Notes under the pieces: generated by a model | Databases searched by the model: none | What the model saw: the letters and a program-made list of their open reading frames with translations, nothing else | What the model was told of the DNA's origin: nothing | Position numbers and translations under genes: made by a program | Assembly (NCBI GenBank): GCA_028689655.1 | Contig: JAQVCT010000027.1 | Coordinates: 1-34,977, forward strand | DNA from: Lachnospiraceae bacterium | GTDB taxonomy: Bacteria; Bacillota; Clostridia; Lachnospirales; Lachnospiraceae | Direction: 5' to 3' | DNA length: 34,977 bases | Shown: positions 23,197 to 31,831 of the stretch, piece by piece | Position numbering within the stretch: position 1 is the stretch's first letter | Layout: the number at the start of each line of letters is the position of its first letter

Positions 23197-24309
23197 ATGA
23201 AGAGAGGAAACAAAGTACTTCATTTGGCGATGCTTACGATTGCAGTCGTGATTGCAATGGGTATGAAGTCTAGCATGCAGACAGATGCAGTGGCAGTGAG
23301 CAATCTTCTGGGTTCCCTGAATATGGGAGCTGCAATCTTGATAGATGCTGATATTACATTGAACGATGAGGAATTAGATAAAGTCGTAGAAAAAGTTACC
23401 CTTGAACCAACGGAGGAAAAAGAAGAATCAAAGTTGATCATGGCAAATGTGAAGGAATCCATGAACATCCGAGCAGAGGCAGATGAGGATTCGGAAAAAG
23501 TTGGAATGCTCTACAAGGATTGTGGCGGCGAGATCGTAGAGAGAGCGAACGGCTGGACGAAGATCAAATCAGGAGATCTGGTTGGCTGGGCGAAAGATGA
23601 ATATTTACTCTTTGGCGATGACGCAGAAAAGTTAGCAGGTGAGGTCGGCAATCTGGTAGCGAAAGTGGATACAGAGACTTTACGTGTCCGTACAGATGCC
23701 AGCGAGACAGCAGACACAGCAGGACTGCTTGCAGTAAATGACGAAGTAATCGCACTGGAAAATAAAGGCGATTGGGTTTCCATTGATTTTGACGGACAGA
23801 CGGGTTATGTGGATGCCAATTATGTAAAAGTTGATTTTAAGATCGACCATGGCGAGACCATGAAGACCATCAATGACCGTGCAGCGGAAATCGAAGCGCG
23901 GAAAGCAAAAGCGGCAGAGGAAAAAGCGAAGGTGTCAGAGTCTATGACAGAGAATCGCGGTGCAGTTTCAGCAGATATTTCAGATGCAGCGTTACTGGCA
24001 GCATTGATTCAGTGTGAAGCAGGCGGCGAGAGCTACGAAGGCCAGTTGGCAGTAGGTGCTGTTGTTATTAACAGATTGAGAAGTGGTGCTTACCCAAGTT
24101 CTATTCAGGGTGTGATCTATGCTTCCGGTCAGTTTACACCGGCTTTAAATGGCAAGGTGGATATGGTAGCTGCAAGAGGCGCAAAAGCAAGCTGTCAGCA
24201 GGCAGCGATAGAGGCCCTGAACGGTGCCAGCAATGTAGGAACGGCAACGCACTTTAAACGTTCCGGTTCCCACGATGGATATGTGATCGGAAATCATGTA
24301 TTCTGGTAA
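23197..24309 (+). CDS. Secreted cell-wall hydrolase, two SH3 domains plus SleB-type domain
   Basis: Predicted peptidoglycan hydrolase of the Hydrolase_2 (SleB/CwlJ) family. From the chosen start it has 370 residues: a signal peptide (MKRGNKVLHLAMLTIAVVIA), an acidic stretch, two bacterial SH3 domains (about residues 85-135, MANVKESMNIRAEA; and 155-210, TLRVRTDASETADTAG), an alanine/lysine-rich helix, and the catalytic domain from about 262. There, LIQCEAGGESYEGQLAVGAVV carries the family's catalytic Glu. GGAGG 5 bases before the ATG at 23197 decides the start; an in-frame ATG at 23137 has no ribosome binding site. SH3 domains suggest a vegetative autolysin rather than a spore-cortex enzyme. 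It is followed by a large terminator. Confidence 0.9.
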   Translation: MKRGNKVLHLAMLTIAVVIAMGMKSSMQTDAVAVSNLLGSLNMGAAILIDADITLNDEELDKVVEKVTLEPTEEKEESKLIMANVKESMNIRAEADEDSEKVGMLYKDCGGEIVERANGWTKIKSGDLVGWAKDEYLLFGDDAEKLAGEVGNLVAKVDTETLRVRTDASETADTAGLLAVNDEVIALENKGDWVSIDFDGQTGYVDANYVKVDFKIDHGETMKTINDRAAEIEARKAKAAEEKAKVSESMTENRGAVSADISDAALLAALIQCEAGGESYEGQLAVGAVVINRLRSGAYPSSIQGVIYASGQFTPALNGKVDMVAARGAKASCQQAAIEALNGASNVGTATHFKRSGSHDGYVIGNHVFW

Positions 24310-24382
24310 GATGCACAAGATATATGTAAATATATGCATAAGATATAATAGAAGCATTCCCTGAACGAATAAGGAATGATAT

Positions 24383-24437
24383 AAAGTGGTATTCTTTTAT
24401 GGTAAGATAATTTACGGAGAAAGAGTACCACTTTTTC
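24383..24437 (+). terminator. Terminator of the wall hydrolase gene
   Basis: Long stem: AAAGTGGTA plus TCTTT (24383-24397) pairs with AAAGA plus TACCACTTT (24421-24435), then a short T run. The loop is about 23 bases. Confidence 0.7.
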
Positions 24438-24536
24438 TCATAGGTTGATAGGAAATTTCATAAGGAAGACATTGATAAGGAACAGGCCATTATGACCTTG
24501 CTATATGATATTTCATTTTAATTTCGTGTGCTTTGC

Positions 24537-24565
24537 TTGAATAAAGTATGGAATTATAGTATTAT
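24537..24565 (+). promoter_or_regulatory. Predicted promoter of the nfeD-SPFH operon
   Basis: TTGAAT (24537-24542), 17-base spacer, TATTAT (24560-24565), close to the nfeD ribosome binding site. Confidence 0.5.
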
Positions 24566-24592
24566 GAAAAGGTAAAGAAAGGGGAATGTATC

Positions 24593-25036
24593 ATGAATGT
24601 GACGATTGCATGGCTTACGCTGTTCGTAGTATTAGTGGCAATTGAGTTTGCTACATTGGGTCTGACGACCATCTGGTTCGCAGCAGGTGCTCTGGCGGCA
24701 ACGATTGCAGCAGCATTTGATGCACCACTGTTTATTCAGATTACATTATTTGTATTTATTTCTGTTGTCTTGTTATTTTTTACGAGACCCATTGCGGTAA
24801 AATATTTTAACAAGGATCGTGTCAGAACAAATGCAGAGAGTCTGATCGGCAGACAGGCAATAGTGATCAGCGAGATTGACAATTTACAGGGAATTGGTCA
24901 GGCGACGGTCGGTGGACAGGAATGGTCTGCGCGTTCCAACGTGGAGTCTGTGAAGATTCCGTTGGGAGCAGTAGTGACGATTCAGGAGATTAGTGGCGTC
25001 AAGTTGATTGTAGAGGAAACAAAGGACAAACAATAA
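24593..25036 (+). CDS. NfeD-family membrane protein (short form)
   Basis: 147-residue membrane protein of the NfeD family that works with stomatin/SPFH proteins in membrane microdomains. It has an N-terminal set of hydrophobic helices (about 4-25 and 28-67) and a C-terminal OB-fold domain (about 82-142, LIGRQAIVISEIDNLQGIGQ and on). It lacks the protease domain of long NfeD proteins, so it is the NfeD1b/YuaF-like short form. AAAGAAAGGGG lies about 8 bases before the ATG. The SPFH gene starts 29 bases downstream, the classic partner arrangement. Confidence 0.9.
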   Translation: MNVTIAWLTLFVVLVAIEFATLGLTTIWFAAGALAATIAAAFDAPLFIQITLFVFISVVLLFFTRPIAVKYFNKDRVRTNAESLIGRQAIVISEIDNLQGIGQATVGGQEWSARSNVESVKIPLGAVVTIQEISGVKLIVEETKDKQ

Positions 25037-25065
25037 TAAGGGAAAAAGAAAGTGAGATCAGAAAA

Positions 25066-25989
25066 ATGGTAGGACCAATTATTTTATTATTCATTTTAAT
25101 TATTTTTATTGCTATTTTAGCATCCTGTATTAAGATTGTGCCACAGGCACAGGCATTTGTCGTGGAACGTCTCGGCGCATATCAGGGGACCTGGGCTGTA
25201 GGCTTACATGTAAAAGTTCCTTTTTTTGACCGCGTGGCAAAGAAAGTTATCTTAAAGGAGCAGGTGGTCGACTTTGCACCGCAGCCGGTTATCACCAAAG
25301 ATAATGTTACCATGAGAATTGATACGGTTGTATTTTTCCAGATTACAGATCCAAAGCTCTTCACCTACGGTGTGGAGAATCCAATCATGGCTATTGAGAA
25401 TCTGACAGCGACTACACTTCGTAACATCATCGGTGATTTGGAATTGGATCAGACACTTACTTCCAGAGAGACGATTAATACCAAAATGAGAGCATCTCTC
25501 GATATCGCAACAGATCCATGGGGCATCAAAGTAAACCGTGTTGAGTTGAAAAATATTATTCCACCGGCAGCTATTCAGGATGCCATGGAGAAGCAGATGA
25601 AGGCAGAGCGTGAACGTCGTGAATCCATTCTTCGTGCAGAAGGTGAGAAGAAATCCACCATCCTCGTAGCAGAAGGTAATAAAGAATCCGCGATCTTAGA
25701 GGCAGAGGCTGAGAAACAATCTGCTATTCTTCGTGCAGAGGCACAGAAGGAAAAGATGATTCGCGAGGCAGAAGGTGAAGCAGCAGCTATCCTGAAAGTA
25801 CAGCAGGCTACTGCAGATGGTATCAGATTTATCAAAGATGCCGGAGCAGATGAGGCAGTCCTTCGCATCAAGAGTCTGGAAGCATTTGAAAAGGCAGCGG
25901 ACGGTCAGGCCACCAAGATTATCATTCCGTCTGAGATTCAGGGAATGGCAGGACTTGCAACCTCTTTTAAAGAGATCATAAGTAAATAG
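25066..25989 (+). CDS. SPFH/Band 7 stomatin-like protein
   Basis: Membrane scaffold protein (stomatin/slipin, similar to QmcA). The 307 residues start with one membrane helix (about 2-23). The SPFH domain follows (about 26-190), with VPQAQAFVVERLGAY, GLHVKVPFFD, QVVDFAPQPVITKDNVTM and WGIKVNRVELKNI. An Ala/Glu-rich coiled coil (about 190-245) with repeated RAEGEKKSTI-like units promotes oligomers, and a C-terminal region ends the protein. It is paired with nfeD directly upstream, and a terminator follows 24 bases after the stop, so the two genes make a complete operon. Confidence 0.94.
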   Translation: MVGPIILLFILIIFIAILASCIKIVPQAQAFVVERLGAYQGTWAVGLHVKVPFFDRVAKKVILKEQVVDFAPQPVITKDNVTMRIDTVVFFQITDPKLFTYGVENPIMAIENLTATTLRNIIGDLELDQTLTSRETINTKMRASLDIATDPWGIKVNRVELKNIIPPAAIQDAMEKQMKAERERRESILRAEGEKKSTILVAEGNKESAILEAEAEKQSAILRAEAQKEKMIREAEGEAAAILKVQQATADGIRFIKDAGADEAVLRIKSLEAFEKAADGQATKIIIPSEIQGMAGLATSFKEIISK

Positions 25990-26012
25990 AAGTGCACACT
26001 TCCTATAAAATA

Positions 26013-26050
26013 AAAACCTCGAAAAGGCTTTGCTTTTTCGGGGTTTTGTT
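26013..26050 (+). terminator. Terminator of the nfeD-SPFH operon
   Basis: Stem AAAACCTCGAAAA (26013-26025) / TTTTCGGGGTTTT (26035-26047) with one G-U pair, T-rich tail. Confidence 0.88.
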
Positions 26051-26128
26051 TTATGATATATTCATATCTATCGAAAAGAGCAGACTGGATATAACAGGGA
26101 ATGGACAGAAACCCAAAATAAAATATGA

Positions 26129-26216
26129 GATATTAAGCAAGAAATCAAAGAGGATATTAACAAGAGATAAAAAAGATATTAAGCAAGATAAAAAGAAATA
26201 TTAAAAAGATAAAAAA
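26129..26216. repeat. Degenerate tandem repeat before argF
   Basis: About three and a half copies of a 22-24 base unit built on GATATTAAGCAAGA and A-rich filler. The spacer 26051-26277 has no gene and no clear promoter. Confidence 0.6.
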
Positions 26217-26277
26217 TGGAAATGTGTGAAAGACGGAAATAAAGCACAAAAGTTAAACACAGCAGGAGGATCATAAT

Positions 26278-27279
26278 ATGAGCATCAACTTAACAGGACG
26301 TCATTTTCTAAAATTATTGGATTACACACCGGAAGAGATTACCTATCTACTGGACCTGGCAGCAGATTTAAAGGAAAAAAAGAAAAAGGGAATCTTAGTG
26401 GATCATCTAAAGGGAAAAAATGTGGCACTGATTTTTGAAAAGACCAGCACCAGAACCAGATGTGCATTTGAAGTGGCAGCACACGATCTGGGTATGGGAA
26501 CCACTTATCTGGACCCCACAGGATCACAGATCGGTAAAAAGGAAAGCATTGCGGATACTGCCCGAGTACTAGGTGGTATGTTCGAGGGAATCGAATATCG
26601 TGGGTTTGAACAGGAAATCGTGGAGGAACTGGCAAACTATGCAGGAGTTCCTGTGTGGAACGGTCTGACGAACGAATTTCATCCCACACAGATGCTGGCA
26701 GATCTTCTTACGATTCGTGAGAAATTAGGCAGCTTAAAAGGAATCAAACTCACCTATATGGGGGATGCCAGATATAATATGGGTAATTCATGGATGGTAG
26801 CCTGTGCGAAGATGGGTATGCATTTTACAGCCTGTGCACCAAAGACATATTTTCCGGCACCGGAACTGGTAGCAGAATGTGAAAAAATTGCCAAAGGGAC
26901 AGGAGGCACTATCTGTCTCACGGAGGATGTGGAGGCAGGAACAAAGGACGCTGACGTCATCTACACAGATGTGTGGGTATCCATGGGCGAACCGGATGAA
27001 GTATGGGAGAGCCGCATCAGGGAGCTTTCTCCTTATCAGGTCAATTCCAAAGCTATGAAGAATGCAAAGGCTGCCGCTATTTTCATGCATTGCCTTCCGG
27101 CATTCCATGATCTGAAGACGAAGACTGGAAAACTCATGGGAGAGAAATTCCACATCACGGAGATGGAAGTGACAGATGAGGTATTTGAGTCTGCCCAGTC
27201 CGTGGTATTTGATGAGGCGGAGAATCGCATGCATACGATCAAAGCAGTGATGGCAGCGACTTTGGGCTACCAGGACTGA
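26278..27279 (+). CDS. argF: Ornithine carbamoyltransferase
   Basis: Converts ornithine and carbamoyl phosphate to citrulline. The 333 residues carry STRTR (57-61, carbamoyl-phosphate binding), HPTQ (135-138), and HCLP (271-274, ornithine/catalytic Cys272). [11 protein letters not shown] and WVSMGEP are also present. Anabolic ArgF and catabolic ArcB cannot be told apart here: no arcA, arcC or other arg genes are in the window, and the catalytic core is the same. CAGCAGGAGG lies 6 bases before ATG. birA follows after 54 bases and may be co-transcribed. The spacer upstream is repeat-rich. Confidence 0.94.
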   Translation: MSINLTGRHFLKLLDYTPEEITYLLDLAADLKEKKKKGILVDHLKGKNVALIFEKTSTRTRCAFEVAAHDLGMGTTYLDPTGSQIGKKESIADTARVLGGMFEGIEYRGFEQEIVEELANYAGVPVWNGLTNEFHPTQMLADLLTIREKLGSLKGIKLTYMGDARYNMGNSWMVACAKMGMHFTACAPKTYFPAPELVAECEKIAKGTGGTICLTEDVEAGTKDADVIYTDVWVSMGEPDEVWESRIRELSPYQVNSKAMKNAKAAAIFMHCLPAFHDLKTKTGKLMGEKFHITEMEVTDEVFESAQSVVFDEAENRMHTIKAVMAATLGYQD

Positions 27280-27333
27280 GATTTAGTCCGTGGGATGCAT
27301 TGCAAGGAAAAATACTTTTACATGAGGTCGAGC

Positions 27334-28314
27334 ATGAAAACGAAGATATTGATATTACTGAGGAATGCCACCGACTATATATCCGGACAGGAACTATGCG
27401 AAGAGTTGGGTGTGTCCAGGACAGCGGTCTGGAAGGTCATGAACCAGTTAAAAGAAGAAGGATATATCATAAATTCCATACAAAATAAGGGGTATAAAAT
27501 AGAGCATATTCCAGACGTGATGACCAAGAGTGAGATTGCCAGCCGTTTGGGCACCAGGTGGGCAGGGCGGAATCTGTATTGTTATGAGGAAGTGGGCTCC
27601 ACCAATATGATAGCCAAGAAAAAAGCGGAGGAGAGTGAACCTCACGGAACTTTGATTGTGGCGGATAAGCAGACGACCGGTCGTGGCAGACGCGGACGCA
27701 GTTGGGAATCTCCTGCTGGAACAGACATCTATATGACCCTCTCCCTGAAACCGGAATTCACACCGGATAAAGCATCCATGTTGACCCTGGTCATGGCACA
27801 GGCGGTGACCAACGCCATAGAGGAGGCAAGTGGACTTTCCAGCGGGATTAAATGGCCCAATGATATCGTGGTCAATGGCAAAAAAGTCTGTGGAATCCTT
27901 ACGGAGATGAGCGCCGAGTTAGATTACATTCATTATGTAGTGATCGGTGTGGGAATCAATGTGAACTTACCGGAAGTGTCAGAGGAATTGAAAGTAACAG
28001 CTACATCCCTCTTCATAGAAGGGAGAAAAAAGATCATGCGGGCACAGATCATAGAACGTGTCATGCATTATTTTGAGGAATATTACGAATTATTCCTGCA
28101 GACAGAGGATCTGTCCGGGCTGCTGAATGTGTATAATCATAGCCTTGTCAATTGTGACAGAGAGGTCCGTGTACTGGACCCCAAGGGAGAATACATAGGA
28201 ACAGCCAGAGGCATCAATGAATTGGGGGAACTTCTGGTGGAGAAGGCAGAGGGAGAAATCGTCCGTGTATATGCAGGAGAAGTATCCGTTCGTGGATTGT
28301 ACGGATATGTCTAG
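27334..28314 (+). CDS. birA: Biotin-protein ligase / biotin repressor
   Basis: Attaches biotin to carboxylase carrier domains and, through its HTH domain, can repress biotin genes. From the chosen start it has 326 residues: an N-terminal winged helix (about 1-60, ISGQELCEELGVSRTAVWKVM), the ligase domain with the biotinyl-AMP loop GRGRRGR (116-122), KWPNDIVVNGKKVCGILTE, and a C-terminal SH3-like domain (about 275-326). TGAGGT lies 6 bases before the ATG at 27334; in-frame ATGs at 27295 and 27322 lack proper spacing. The TAG stop lies within the left end of a 125-bp palindromic element. Confidence 0.93.
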   Translation: MKTKILILLRNATDYISGQELCEELGVSRTAVWKVMNQLKEEGYIINSIQNKGYKIEHIPDVMTKSEIASRLGTRWAGRNLYCYEEVGSTNMIAKKKAEESEPHGTLIVADKQTTGRGRRGRSWESPAGTDIYMTLSLKPEFTPDKASMLTLVMAQAVTNAIEEASGLSSGIKWPNDIVVNGKKVCGILTEMSAELDYIHYVVIGVGINVNLPEVSEELKVTATSLFIEGRKKIMRAQIIERVMHYFEEYYELFLQTEDLSGLLNVYNHSLVNCDREVRVLDPKGEYIGTARGINELGELLVEKAEGEIVRVYAGEVSVRGLYGYV

Positions 28315-28436
28315 TACACTGTATCGTTCAGATTCAGTCAAACCACGCAGAATAAATTTTCGAAGACAGTGCACTAGTACAGTGTTTTGAAAATGAACAA
28401 GTGATATGGCGTGGTTATTTCGAAAACGCTGTACTG
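28312..28436. repeat. 125-bp nested palindromic element starting at the birA stop codon
   Basis: Outer arms TAGTACACTGT (28312-28322) / ACGCTGTACTG (28426-28436), middle arms AACCACGC (28341-28348) / GCGTGGTT (28409-28416), and an inner imperfect 39-base palindrome (28356-28394) centred on ACTAGT. A direct copy of the left arm, CTAGTACAGTGT, sits at the centre (28374-28385). It looks like two hairpins joined head to head, MITE-like. No ORF is present. Confidence 0.65.
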
Positions 28437-28571
28437 GGAACAGTGCCGCCTGGCAGTGCTGAATATGCGGAATCGCCTGTAACATATCATTATGGAATAC
28501 AGGCCAATCTGAGAAAGTCATTTGGGCGATGCCTTGTGGATGACTGTGCCGATACAGACGAATAGGGATTT

Positions 28572-29222
28572 ATGGCGGAAAGTGGATATGGGATGGAAAA
28601 TAAAGATAATAAAAAAGACAAGGATAATATAAAAGATAAAGACGATATGAAGGAGATAGATAAAGCAAAAGGTAAAGACGATATGAAAGAGATAGATAAA
28701 GCAAAAGATAAAGACGATATGAAAGAGACAGATAAAGCAAAAGATGCAGGCAATATGAAAGAGATTGATAAAGCAAAAGAAAAAAGCAATATAAAACACA
28801 TAGATAAAATGAGAGATAAAGATAATAAAAACAATATAAAAAATACAGAGAATAGCACAGCAGATAATAATACAACAGAAGACAGGATGGTACTTTGCGG
28901 CGCCAATGCATATGAGCAGAAGTACTATTTTAATGAGAAATTCAATAAGATTCCAGACAGCATCAAGGAAGAACTTCATGTGATCTCCGTCCTGTTCACC
29001 CAGGAAGTGGGTGGTGTATTTCTGATGGTATTTGAGCCGGACGGAACGTTGGAATTTCAGACCGAGGCAGATGAGGAAGATATCACATACGATGAGATCA
29101 GCTGCGGACTATTGATCAATAAGATTCGCAGAGAACGTCAGGAAATGTTGGAATCTCTCAGTTTATTTTATCGGGTGATCGTTTTACATGAGGACATCTC
29201 GCAACTGCTTGATCAGGAGTAA
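28572..29222 (+). CDS. DUF6145-like protein with a repeat-expanded N-terminus
   Basis: 216 residues, function unknown. The C-terminal half (about 103-216, beginning RMVLCGANAYEQKYYFN and containing KEELHVISVLFTQEVGGVF) resembles, from memory, the Lachnospiraceae family DUF6145. It reads as a small soluble alpha/beta domain. The first ~100 residues are a highly charged insertion: five 12-residue units of KDDMKEIDKAKD type at residues 23-82, encoded by a 36-base tandem repeat, then more Lys/Asn/Asp. Family members as I recall them start near residue 100, so the repeat is an addition. The ATG has AGGG 4 bases upstream. It lies between birA and dusB. The opposite strand gives long false ORFs rich in Phe/Ile/Leu. 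Confidence 0.75.
   Translation: MAESGYGMENKDNKKDKDNIKDKDDMKEIDKAKGKDDMKEIDKAKDKDDMKETDKAKDAGNMKEIDKAKEKSNIKHIDKMRDKDNKNNIKNTENSTADNNTTEDRMVLCGANAYEQKYYFNEKFNKIPDSIKEELHVISVLFTQEVGGVFLMVFEPDGTLEFQTEADEEDITYDEISCGLLINKIRRERQEMLESLSLFYRVIVLHEDISQLLDQE
28638..28817 (+). repeat. Five 36-base tandem coding repeats
   Basis: Units of 12 codons at 28638, 28674, 28710, 28746 and 28782. The first three are nearly identical and the last two diverged, giving the charged repeats of the DUF6145-like protein. Confidence 0.85.
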
Positions 29223-29340
29223 GTACATAAAATCACAAAAAAGATGCCTAAATATACTGCGGGTGATTGGTGTAAGAAATACGAACATTATATTTGGTGT
29301 CTATGACGAAAATAATAAATAGCATTTAGATAGGAAGAAT

Positions 29341-30309
29341 ATGAGTAAGCTACAGATTGGAAATGTAACTTTAGAGAATCATTTAATATTAGCACCCATG
29401 GCAGGAGTAACAGACCTGCCTTTTCGTTTGATCTGCAAGGAACAGGGGGCAGGACTCCTGTGTATGGAGATGGTCAGTGCAAAAGCCATCTATTACAATA
29501 ACAAAAATACAGAGGCACTTCTGGAAATCCATGAGGAAGAGCGGCCGGTTTCCCTACAGTTATTCGGCTCTGACCCGGATATTATCAGCGAGATGGCGAA
29601 AAGAATAGAGGAGCGACCATTTGCCATGCTGGACATTAATATGGGATGTCCGGTACCCAAGGTGGTGAATAATCATGAGGGATCTGCGTTGATGAAGGAT
29701 CCTAAGCTGGTGGAGGCAATCGTATCCAGGACAGTGAAAGCTATCCAAAAGCCGGTGACCATCAAGATTCGTAAAGGATTCAACGATGATATGGTCAATG
29801 CGGTGGAGATCGCCAGGATCGCAGAAGCTTCCGGTGCAGCGGCGGTGGCAGTCCACGGCCGTACCAGGGAACAGTATTACTCTGGTGAAGCGGATTGGAA
29901 TATCATCCGTCAGGTAAAGGAAGCGGTGAGCATCCCGGTCATTGGAAACGGGGATGTAAATTCTCCGGAGCGTGCGAAGCAACTGGTGGAGGAGACAGGC
30001 TGTGATGGAATCATGATTGGCCGCGCTGTGAGAGGGAATCCGTGGCTCTTTTCCCAGATTCAGCAGTACCTGGAATATGGCAGGTATCAGGAGAAACCCA
30101 GCAACGAGGAAGTGAAAGAGACCATTATCAAACATGCCAGACTGCAGCTGAAATATAAAGGAGACTATATCGGTATTCGCGAGATGAGAAAGCATTTGTC
30201 ATGGTACACTACCGGATACCCCAATTCCGCAAGACTTCGGGAACACATCAATGCAATGGAAAGCTTTGACCAGCTCCTAGAGGGCGTGGAGATGATCTTT
30301 GGAAAATAA
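29341..30309 (+). CDS. dusB: tRNA-dihydrouridine synthase
   Basis: FMN enzyme that reduces uridines to dihydrouridine in tRNA. The 322 residues have the TIM-barrel start APMAGVTDLPFR, CMEMVSAKA, and the catalytic loop DINMGCPVPKV with Cys103. They also show KIRKGF, AVHGRTREQYYSG, PVIGNGDV and the phosphate-binding GIMIGRAVRGNPWLF. A helical C-terminal domain follows. TAGGAAGA lies about 4 bases before ATG. In Firmicutes dusB commonly sits upstream of lysS and, as here, near greA. In this window an unknown 400-aa gene and an inverted-repeat element lie between. Confidence 0.95.
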   Translation: MSKLQIGNVTLENHLILAPMAGVTDLPFRLICKEQGAGLLCMEMVSAKAIYYNNKNTEALLEIHEEERPVSLQLFGSDPDIISEMAKRIEERPFAMLDINMGCPVPKVVNNHEGSALMKDPKLVEAIVSRTVKAIQKPVTIKIRKGFNDDMVNAVEIARIAEASGAAAVAVHGRTREQYYSGEADWNIIRQVKEAVSIPVIGNGDVNSPERAKQLVEETGCDGIMIGRAVRGNPWLFSQIQQYLEYGRYQEKPSNEEVKETIIKHARLQLKYKGDYIGIREMRKHLSWYTTGYPNSARLREHINAMESFDQLLEGVEMIFGK

Positions 30310-30371
30310 GGCAAGGAATATTAAAGGTAAGGAATAGTACGGATATTATAGATAATAGATATTATGATGTA

Positions 30372-30542
30372 AGGGTCAAAAGGTGTTTTGCCCCTTGATA
30401 CTTACGGATTATTTCGCACTTCGTGCTTTCATAATCCTAAAAACATTCGAAATCCGCCCTGATCGGGTTACTTTCTCATGTTTTACGGGTCCCAAATTCA
30501 TGCTTTTTCGTGCGAGCACGAAACGCAAGACCTTTTGACCCT
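30372..30542. mobile_element. 171-bp MITE-like element with 13-bp terminal inverted repeats
   Basis: Perfect terminal inverted repeats AGGGTCAAAAGGT (30372-30384) / ACCTTTTGACCCT (30530-30542), extended outward by a weaker ATATTATGAT-like match. Inside are two more hairpins: GGATTAT/ATAATCC enclosing CGCAC-TTC-GTG (30406-30437), and TTTCGTGC-GA-GCACGAAA (30506-30523). There is no ORF. It fills most of the gene-free gap 30310-30628. A structured RNA is the alternative reading. Confidence 0.55.
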
Positions 30543-30628
30543 GGTATCATATTATAGATAAGAAACATTGTAGATTAGAGATATTCCAGGAAAGACATAA
30601 TAGGAACGGTCGTATCATATCATTCTGT

Positions 30629-31831
30629 ATGGATGACAAAGAGACGATCGTTTATTTTTATTGTGCCAGAAAATATGAAGATATTCCGCTGGAAAACAGT
30701 GTATGGGGAAAACTATGTAGAAAATTGGGACGACTGCGAAGTGCGAAATCAGATGAAAAGCCCGATAAAAATCTTAATAGTCTAAAAAATAAAAATAGGA
30801 AGTTCCATGAATCAAAGATAGCATGGATAAAAAGCATATGGATAAAAAATGGACTTGTAAATGTAGGGCAGATTTATGCAAATAGGATCTGCCAGGAGAT
30901 TCTGCAGGAAAGATATAAAGTTTCCATGAAAAAGAGGGATTGCTACGGCATTCATTTTGTCAGCTGCGAACTTCCTTTTTCCAGGGAAATGATTCGAGAC
31001 GAGCATCGGGAAAAAGGCGGGGAAGGAATCTTAGGTGCGGAAGAGGTGGAACAGATCGTAAATGTCATTATCCAGGTGATGCAGGAGAAAGACATGGAAA
31101 GGGATAAAAGCAGGAAGACTCATGAAGATAGAAAAAGCTATAAGAATGAAGAAAGCTACAATAACCTGGAAAGCCATCGTTATGAAGAAAGCCATCGAAA
31201 CGAAGAAAGCTATCGTGATAAAGAAAGATATAGCAATGGAGAAAGTTATAATAGAGAAAGATATAATAGAGAAAATAGCGATAATGCAGAAAAACGTAGG
31301 AATAGGAAAGTCCACGAAGATGTATGGAGCATGGAGAAACCTGGAGAAAATAGGTATTATGTAAACTATGAAACGGGATTAAAAAATAGAATACAATTGA
31401 TACAGGACGGTGTGCCATTTATTTTCATGACCAATTACTATAAACAGCATGTGCACCATGGAGTCCTGCTGGTGCGGGATGGCTTTCAGGCGGAAGCATT
31501 CTTGCGGAAAGTCTATGAAAATCTGAATTATCTGTTGATTCTTACCACACATCCGGAAATTTGGGAATCATTTAGCCAGGAAGTGTATGAAGAATCGGGA
31601 CTTATCGTACAATATGAGAGTGATGGAATCCGTGGAAGCAGCATCTGGAAAAATGCCTATTTATTTGATTTTGGGGAGGATGATGAGGAGCGTGGAATAC
31701 CTGTCAGGGAACTGCCGGAGGGGGTCATTTATATGGATTTTCACCCAAGTTATGAAAAACAACGGTTGATCGAGGGAAAACGTAAGGACATCACATATCG
31801 TCCATGCCCAAAATACCTTGACACTTACTAA
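30629..31831 (+). CDS. Hypothetical protein, 400 aa, with low-complexity middle
   Basis: Function unknown; no signal peptide or membrane helix. Two ordered-looking regions flank a spacer. Residues 1-155 (TIVYFYCARKYEDIP at the start, NRICQEILQERYKV, YGIHFVSCELPFSREM) look alpha/beta. Residues 235-400 hold FIFMTNYYKQHVHHGVLLVRDGF, LLILTTHPEIW, and IYMDFHPSYEKQRL. The middle (about 165-230) is a degenerate repeat of Glu-Ser-Tyr-Arg-Asn units, probably disordered. No good ribosome binding site precedes the ATG; AGGAA is too far upstream, so the start is uncertain. From position it belongs to the dusB-greA-lysS neighbourhood of Lachnospiraceae. The greA promoter -35 lies inside its last codons. 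Confidence 0.72.
   Translation: MDDKETIVYFYCARKYEDIPLENSVWGKLCRKLGRLRSAKSDEKPDKNLNSLKNKNRKFHESKIAWIKSIWIKNGLVNVGQIYANRICQEILQERYKVSMKKRDCYGIHFVSCELPFSREMIRDEHREKGGEGILGAEEVEQIVNVIIQVMQEKDMERDKSRKTHEDRKSYKNEESYNNLESHRYEESHRNEESYRDKERYSNGESYNRERYNRENSDNAEKRRNRKVHEDVWSMEKPGENRYYVNYETGLKNRIQLIQDGVPFIFMTNYYKQHVHHGVLLVRDGFQAEAFLRKVYENLNYLLILTTHPEIWESFSQEVYEESGLIVQYESDGIRGSSIWKNAYLFDFGEDDEERGIPVRELPEGVIYMDFHPSYEKQRLIEGKRKDITYRPCPKYLDTY
31121..31300 (+). repeat. Degenerate coding repeats in the 400-aa gene
   Basis: Recurrent GAAGAAAGC-TAT/CAT-CGN/AAN units, of about 15-21 bases, encode ESYRNE/ESHRYE repeats. They are purine-rich on the coding strand, like the intergenic repeats of this window. Confidence 0.6.

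Noticed and set aside
28490..28979. Minus-strand ORFs rich in Phe, Ile and Leu that look like membrane proteins
   Set aside because: They are mirror images of the Lys/Asp tandem repeats of the plus-strand gene. They lack start signals and conserved motifs.
31031..31418. Hydrophobic minus-strand ORFs opposite the 400-aa gene
   Set aside because: Artefact of the purine-rich repeat on the coding strand, with no ribosome binding site.
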